In this document: positions 58,729 to 64,000 of the stretch, piece after piece
Numbering within the stretch: position 1 is the first letter of the stretch
How the letters are laid out: each line of letters opens with the position of its first letter
Assembly (NCBI RefSeq): GCF_030272615.1
Contig: NC_081414.1
Span: forward strand, 4,157,501-4,221,500
DNA: 64,000 bases
Source: Cryptomeria japonica
Taxonomy: Eukaryota > Streptophyta > Pinopsida > Cupressales > Cupressaceae
Direction of reading: 5' to 3'
The notes under the pieces: generated by a model
The model's input: the letters and a program-made list of their open reading frames with translations, nothing else
Databases searched by the model: none
Told to the model about the DNA's origin: nothing
Position numbers and translations under genes: made by a program

Positions 58729-60531
58729 CTAGCTCTGAGCCTCTCCCTCATCACCTGGTGGAGGAGGAGGAGCCTGATGACTGGGATCTTGTTGAGGTGC
58801 CCGAGCTCCCTCAGAACGTGCCATATACTGAGAATAAGGAATCACTCGCTGCGCTACTGGAACTACCACGCTATATGCTGCAACATAGTAGGTTGCCCTG
58901 TTGTTCTAATGCAAAACCTCTTGCTGGAGGGTGTCTCGCTCTGCTCTCATCGCTGCAAGCTGATGATCACGCTCTCCTCTTAGCTCAGCCAACTACTTAT
59001 CTCTCTCAGCCCTCACCTCTGCAAGCTGTCGGTCTCGCTCCGCCAGTTGAGTCTGAACCACTATCAACTATGACTGCAGCTCTACAAGACGTGCTCTCAT
59101 CAACCATCCTGTGTTTGTCCCCTACTCTCGCGCCAACTCTCCACCTCCATCTCCACCTCTAGTACCACCCTGCTCCTCCCTCCGCAGTCAGACCTGTCTC
59201 GGAGCTGCTCACTCCTCCTCAGCTCCACCCAAGAGGTGGAGAGCCAGCGCCGAAACCCTGTTGTCCACCCTTAGCTGGACCCTGCTGCTACTAGCACCAG
59301 GATCATCACCTATCTACCTTGGAGCCTCGGCTCTCTATCCCTGTCCCTGTCTCTGTCCCTGCCTCGAACCTTGTCCCTGTACCTGTGCGGGGGCATCCTC
59401 CTCAACATCCTCTATGCACGGTGCCTGCTCACCCAGATTAGTAAATCTAGGAAAAGGATGTTGCTGGAACCACTCTCTGTACTGGGGCAATACCCCCATC
59501 CGTAACATCATCCATATAATCCCATCTGAGACTTTGTAGACCAGTTAGCTCCTGCATGGACAAGGCATAAGATAATCGAGGAGACCATCCCTGTCTCTCC
59601 TCATTCGTGTAACGTGCATACGTTGTATACTCCTGCGAGATCCACTGAGGCCGGCCATACTGCCTCATCACTTGTGATACAACGAACCGCTCCACAATGG
59701 TCTGTGATCTCATAATAAGAGGACGCGTGACAAACAGGTCCCTGCGGACTAGCCACCAGTCATCCCAAGGCTCCAAACCTCTATAAGGTCTCCACACTAC
59801 GGCTATCAAATTGTCTAACTATCGCCGCCAAAAATATGTCTTGCCCAGATGGGGCTGCGTAATATAACCGACATACCTATATATAATTGGCTGCCCAAGC
59901 TCTCTACTATCATCTACCACCAACCGACAAACAAGAAGATACTCCCAAGCCCAAACCTGTAAAATATATACACCTATGGCCATGCTCTGACCATCTCTAT
60001 ACACGATCTCATGCATCTCGTGATACATGTGAGCCAGCAAGCAAGAACCCCAGCCAAGCCTCTGAGGGGTCTCCATCAATCTCATCAACATCCTGCCCCA
60101 ACCACACTGGAAACCCTACTAACCTCTATCTGACATCAGAAAACAACCAATGAAGCCTGCTAGAACACACGCCAGAGGAAACTCCTCGCTATATCTGCTC
60201 ATCAATATGTCCCAACTAATGGAACGAGTTAAAATGTCAGGATCTCTAAAGACATGCCTCACTGCCTGTAATCCTGGAAGGTGCCCTGAATCATAATCCA
60301 CCTTATCCCTAGCAAAAGGGATACGAAGAATCCTATATACATCCTCGGGAGTGATAGTCAACTCCCCCACCGTCAGATGAAACGTGTTATGTTCTGAATA
60401 GAAACGCTCTACCAATGCTGTGAGCATTCTGTGATTCACATGGATATCTAGCAAACTAAGAAGATGAGTCAAACCACATACATCAATATGAGCCTACTAA
60501 ACCTCAGATAAATATCGAACTAACACCATAG
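58729..60531 (-). pseudogene. Antisense plant mobile domain ORF of Tat2 (PMD2)
   Basis: Minus strand, opposite to gag-pol. From about 60531: HIDVCGLTHLLSLLD, SEHNTFHLTVGELTITPEDV, GFIGCFLMSD, LLAHMYHEMHEIVYRDGQSM, VWAWEYLLVCRL, VVWRPYRGLEPWDDWWLVRR, then a Gly/Gln-rich linker, a heptad run (QLAEVRAERDK, QLAAMRAERDTLQQ) near 58900-59060 and a Pro-rich tail with a stop at 58729. Stops near 60500, 60119 and 59819 and a frameshift near 59440 break it. Known: Tat elements often carry extra ORFs in this place, some with PMD or transposase-like domains. Its role in the element is unknown. Confidence 0.82.
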
Positions 60532-62271
60532 TGAGAGATAAACACATCTAAAGAGAACGGGAGGTAATCGAACCTGCAAAAACCCAACAACGAAGCATCA
60601 GAAAATATTCCAAACGAGCCTACAAGAGAAGTAAAACATCAAGCAAATCCAACTACGTCAAATGCAAAATCAAATTTTCACGTTTAAACCTTAAAAAATG
60701 CTCACTGTCTTTCGAATGACAAAACACAGAGGGACAGAATCTCGTACGAGTCAGGAATAGCTCTCATACGACAAAACAACCCCAAATGACAAAATATTAG
60801 GTCTCGCACGACAAAATGGTCTTTTTACAGACCTGTCGTACGATACAAGGGTGCATCTCGAACGACAATTTAAATGCCTTCAAATGACAAAAGAAAATTT
60901 ACCAGTTACTTGTACGAGATAGAATCTTGTCTCGCACAATAAAACGTGAAACCCGACCCCACACATGAGAAAAACTTGAAAAATGAGCAAAAAAAATCAA
61001 AATTGAAAACATAAAGAGGCTTAAGATCGATCACTTACCGCTGGCTCATAGTTTCGGGGTCGATTATGACGTCTCTAGCGCTCAAATCGATGCTGACAAG
61101 TAGGGACCACCATTTTCTTCGCAGAAGGCTTTTTGAATTTTCAAACTTGGAGGGTTAAAATGATTTGAAAATGACACTTTTGTCCAATATATAGCCAAAA
61201 ACCTAATTTTTCAACTTGCTCTGATGGACATGAAAATTGTACCGTTAGCTAATTTGACCATTCTGATTCCATTTTTGGGATCGAAATTGAAATTTGAGAT
61301 CATTTTGCTAGTCAATTTCACAATTTGGACCGCTTAACGCTCTTTTCATCAAATGCTCATTCTTTCTTCAAATTGTGCTCAATTTCAACGCTGAATATCA
61401 ATTTCAATTCTTCACGATTAACTCTGCGCTTAACTTATCAATCAACGCCGAATTTTTCAAAAAAAAAAAATCCTTAGAATCAATTTGCACTCAAATAACT
61501 TATCATCACCACAATTGCCTATCATGTACCCTCGCTATCTTTTGATTTCGCTCCCAAAGGGGCATACTCACAACCTTATGACCACACATCTTCAATGTCG
61601 AGAAAATGTTTTCAAATCTTCATCAAAAGTCGAGCAAAATCTTTTTTTAACTAAAGAAAATCAATTCTCATTGCTAAGGGGCATCTCAGCTTCATCGCTT
61701 CACATCAAGTTGAGATCTCTCGATTATCGGAATCGAATCAATCACTAGGGGCATATCAGTTTTATCGCTTCAAATCAAGTTGATATTTGTCTTTCATCTG
61801 AATCAATCTCTTAATGTTAATCAGTTTCATCACTTCACATCAAGCTGATTATTCGTTTAAACTCAATCAAAAGTTTAAAGAGTATCTTTGATCCCACTCA
61901 ATCTAAGCAGGTGTTCAGTATTCATTTCTTGATCAAGCTGAACAGTTTATCCTCATTGTGTCTTGATCAATCAAGTTCAAGATCGATTTTTATCATCACT
62001 CACTGTGTCTAAGTTCAATCAAGTTCTAGACCCGCAAGATCCGCTTCTTGATCAATCAAGTTCAAGTTCGGTATCTTTTGTTTCTATCATTCCTCAGTTC
62101 AATCAAGTTCAGGAACAATATCGCTTTAATTAGACTTCATTCATCTTTGTCACTTCGAATCAAGCTAAACACCTTGCTATTCATCTAGTTCATGATCATT
62201 CAAATTCAGAACTGGCATCTCCTAGACATCACACATTCTTTGAACCAATGCACTGCTCGCACATTAATTCA
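60532..62271. other. Tat2 3' noncoding region before the purine tract
   Basis: An acceptor-like TTTTTGCAG on the minus strand near 60570 suggests a 5' intron for the PMD ORF. TCGTACGA-type words cluster at 60738-60945. From 61480 to 62200 there are repeated TTGATCAATCAAGTTCAAG-like words. No plus-strand gene. Confidence 0.55.
60738..60945. repeat. TCGTACGA-type word cluster, 3' side of Tat2
   Basis: Seven variants: CTCGTACGAG, CTCATACGAC, CTCGCACGAC, GTCGTACGAT, CTCGAACGAC, TTGTACGAG, CTCGCACAA. The same word family is in the leader at 47033-47170 and 48611-48890. Confidence 0.7.
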
Positions 62272-62283
62272 AAGAGGGGCAAA
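62272..62283 (+). other. Polypurine tract of Tat2
   Basis: AAAGAGGGGCAAA directly before the 3' LTR start at 62284. It primes plus-strand DNA in LTR elements. The reverse complement occurs at 42468-42484 for Tat1. Confidence 0.75.
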
Positions 62284-63414
62284 TGTAATACCCTAAAAAT
62301 GATCATCTAAACCATGGGCCCCTGATCTCGACAACATCACCAAGGTCCTAACCAAAGGCATTAAATCAATCTTGAGCATTTTATTAATTCTTTAATCATC
62401 AAATATCACATGGCAAATCAATTACTCAATATTAATTAAATATTCATTTAATTAATTGAATCATTTCCAAGAATATCATTTTGATCAATTATCCCATTTT
62501 AATTTATTAAATATCCTTGCATATTTAATTAATTAATAAAATTGCCATTTAATCATGCAAAAGGAATTAATTTATTACAAGAGAGGAATTAATTACAAAA
62601 CAAGAGTTGAATTGAAATTAAAATAAAAGAATTGAATTGAGAGAGAAATCAAACTTGAGATATTATTTATTTTTCTAAATTTAGAACTTGAAATCAGAAA
62701 AGCAATTTAATTGAATTATTGAATTATTCTCTAAAATTGGAACTCAAATCTTTTCAGAAAAAGAAGTTCAATTGCATTGAAAAGACTCTTTTCTTGAATA
62801 AATAAAAGAATTATCTATTTTTTACACAAATGCATGAAATTAGTTTATTATTATTTCCAATGCAACTTGGACTTCTAATTCGAATGCATTTCAATTAATC
62901 TATAATTGGAATCTATCTCAAGGTTAACTTAACCTGATTTCTCAATTATTTTCAATTAATTCTAAATTGAGCTTTTCTCTTGGTAATTCTCTATAAATTC
63001 AGTCTTCAGGTCTCATTCCAATTTACCCAAGAGATTTTTGAGAACACGCTTGGAGATTATTATCACGCTAATTTCACTCTGGAGTCATTGAAGATTATTG
63101 TGCTTTTTTAGATTATTTGCATCCATTTTACTCATCCATTATTGCTTACATCCATTATTGCTTGAATTGATTATTTGCTTGAATTATTCATCCATCTTGC
63201 ATCCATATAGTTAATATCATATAGATTAAATCCTTTGTCTTGGTGTAGTCTAGTCACTGGTATTGCTTATAACAATCTGAGAGCAATCTTATACTCGCAT
63301 CTTTTAGAAGGCAATTAGTCACTTTGTTATGGTTTATTACTTATTGATTATTGATTACTAACCATGCATATAATGACTTAATTGAAGTGTTGTGCTTGCA
63401 GCTACAGACCACTT

Positions 63415-63447
<33 letters not shown>
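62284..63447 (+). repeat. 3' LTR of Tat2
   Basis: Same start (TGTAATACCC) as the 5' LTR, with CTATAAATTC at 62991-63000. It runs into (CA)15 at 63418-63447, whereas the 5' LTR has (CA)5, so the exact end is blurred. Confidence 0.88.
63418..63447. repeat. (CA)15 microsatellite at the Tat2 right end
   Basis: Thirty bases of pure CA covering the LTR end and the place where the right target copy GAGAC should be. Confidence 0.95.
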
Positions 63448-63451
<4 letters not shown>

Positions 63452-64000
63452 GGAAGGATACAGGGGATACCACAGGGTACAACTCATTATGCTCGTAGGA
63501 GGTTGGATGTGGCTACTTGGGGGCCCTCTATTTCATATGACCAGGCATGTGCAGAGTATCAATCATTGGGGCCACTGGATTGGGATTATCTTCCAGATGT
63601 GATGGATAGCAGGATGACAAGTGAGTACGTCGTGTATTGTACAGTACACAAGTTTATGAGGCTGACATGTCCAATTTTAGATGAGGATGATGAGAGGCTA
63701 TGATGCAGAGCTCCTATATGACGGAGGGATGGTGGGGGGGGAGGAGGTGGAGGCGGAGATGATGGCGAAGATGGAGATGGATATGTAGGAGATGTAGGAG
63801 ATCATGGTGTTGGAGATGATGATGGAGGAGATGATGATGGGGGTGATGGTGGAGATGATGATGGGGGAGATGGTCGAGCAATGGCAGTGGCAGGCACACC
63901 AGGAGCTAGCAGTTCTAGATCTGTTAGAGATGTATATACATATTGGATGGCCCGGGTGATTAGACAGAGGAGATCAAGGGCATCAGGTCCCAGAGCAGGA
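63448..64000 (+). pseudogene. Plant mobile domain ORF, C-terminal part (PMD1 continued)
   Basis: Begins QYGRIQGIPQGTTHYARR, continuing PMD1 from 45794. LDWDYLPDVMDSRMTSEYVV and HKFMRL follow, then stops at about 63701 and 63717, a Gly/Asp-rich linker (63725-63870) and RDVYTYWMARVIRQ at the window end. It continues past the edge. Confidence 0.72.

Larger units (their letters stand above)
45795..63447 (+). mobile_element. Nearly complete Tat-lineage Ty3/gypsy element (Tat2) with an antisense PMD ORF
   Basis: 17.6 kb: 5' LTR 45795-46926, primer site 46931, leader with repeats, gag, protease, G-patch, RT, RNase H, second archaeal-type RNase H, integrase (to 57099), spacer, antisense PMD ORF (58729-60531), spacer, purine tract, 3' LTR 62284-63447. 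Two RNase H domains and an extra ORF after integrase identify the Tat/Ogre branch. The left flank is GAGAC; the right copy has been lost to a (CA)n expansion, but PMD1 joins exactly across the element. Gag-pol has about 20 stops and one frameshift, so this copy is not autonomous. Confidence 0.88.

Noticed and set aside
63714-63899. His/Leu-rich minus-strand frame
   Set aside because: Shadow of the Gly/Asp-rich linker of PMD1 on the plus strand.

Overview
This window looks like nuclear DNA from a plant with a very large genome, most likely a gymnosperm (inference). The signs are layered nested retrotransposons, LTRs longer than 3.5 kb, a host intron of about 10 kb filled with transposons, and plant-type element lineages: copia with an initiator-Met primer site, Tat-type Ty3/gypsy with two RNase H domains and an antisense plant mobile domain (PMD) ORF, and hAT-type elements with 8-bp target duplications. 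There is no prokaryotic gene organisation.

Layout. 1-5531: a decayed, unrecognised retroelement-like ORF, split by a 2.4-kb gag-remnant copia element (2428-4829, duplication ACCTG). 5537-23949: a nest built from a family of about 3.6-kb TG...CA elements, called L here. L1 (5537-14720, duplication GATCC) contains a 1.9-kb solo LTR X (8899-14464, TCATT), which contains L2 (9624-13264, minus strand, GGCTC). After L1 come two partial L copies, one holding a hAT-type element (18295-19264), and then a further L copy, L3 (20231-23949, AATAC). L copies share their ends and a promoter block but differ in the middle: degenerate gene-less repeats plus an inverted pair of tRNA-like sequences in L1, a hairpin array with a 167-bp period in L2, and a pyrimidine-rich tract in L3.

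23950-25320: a minus-strand Ty3/gypsy fragment (gag, primer site, LTR). 25974-37192: the only recognised host gene, a minus-strand telomere-repeat-binding factor (TRB / single-Myb-histone) with three identified exons. Its roughly 10.4-kb first intron holds a SINE and a second copia element (27199-31155, GAAAG), whose gag is broken by a second hAT-type element (29250-30204, TTCTGAAG). The end of the TRB histone-H1 domain was not found, so the gene may be truncated or its remaining exons were missed.

40407-64000: a nest of three PMD ORFs. A minus-strand PMD (PMD3) is cut by the 3' LTR of a minus-strand Tat-like element (Tat1). Tat1's own PMD (PMD1, plus strand) is cut at 45794/45795 by a nearly complete 17.6-kb Tat element (Tat2), which carries another PMD (PMD2) antisense to its gag-pol. 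PMD1 resumes in register on the far side of Tat2 at 63447/63448.

All transposon ORFs carry stops or frameshifts. In Tat2 the stops are mostly TAG, as expected if cytosine methylation of CAG sites led to C-to-T decay. No CRISPR array, rRNA gene or conventional tRNA gene was found.
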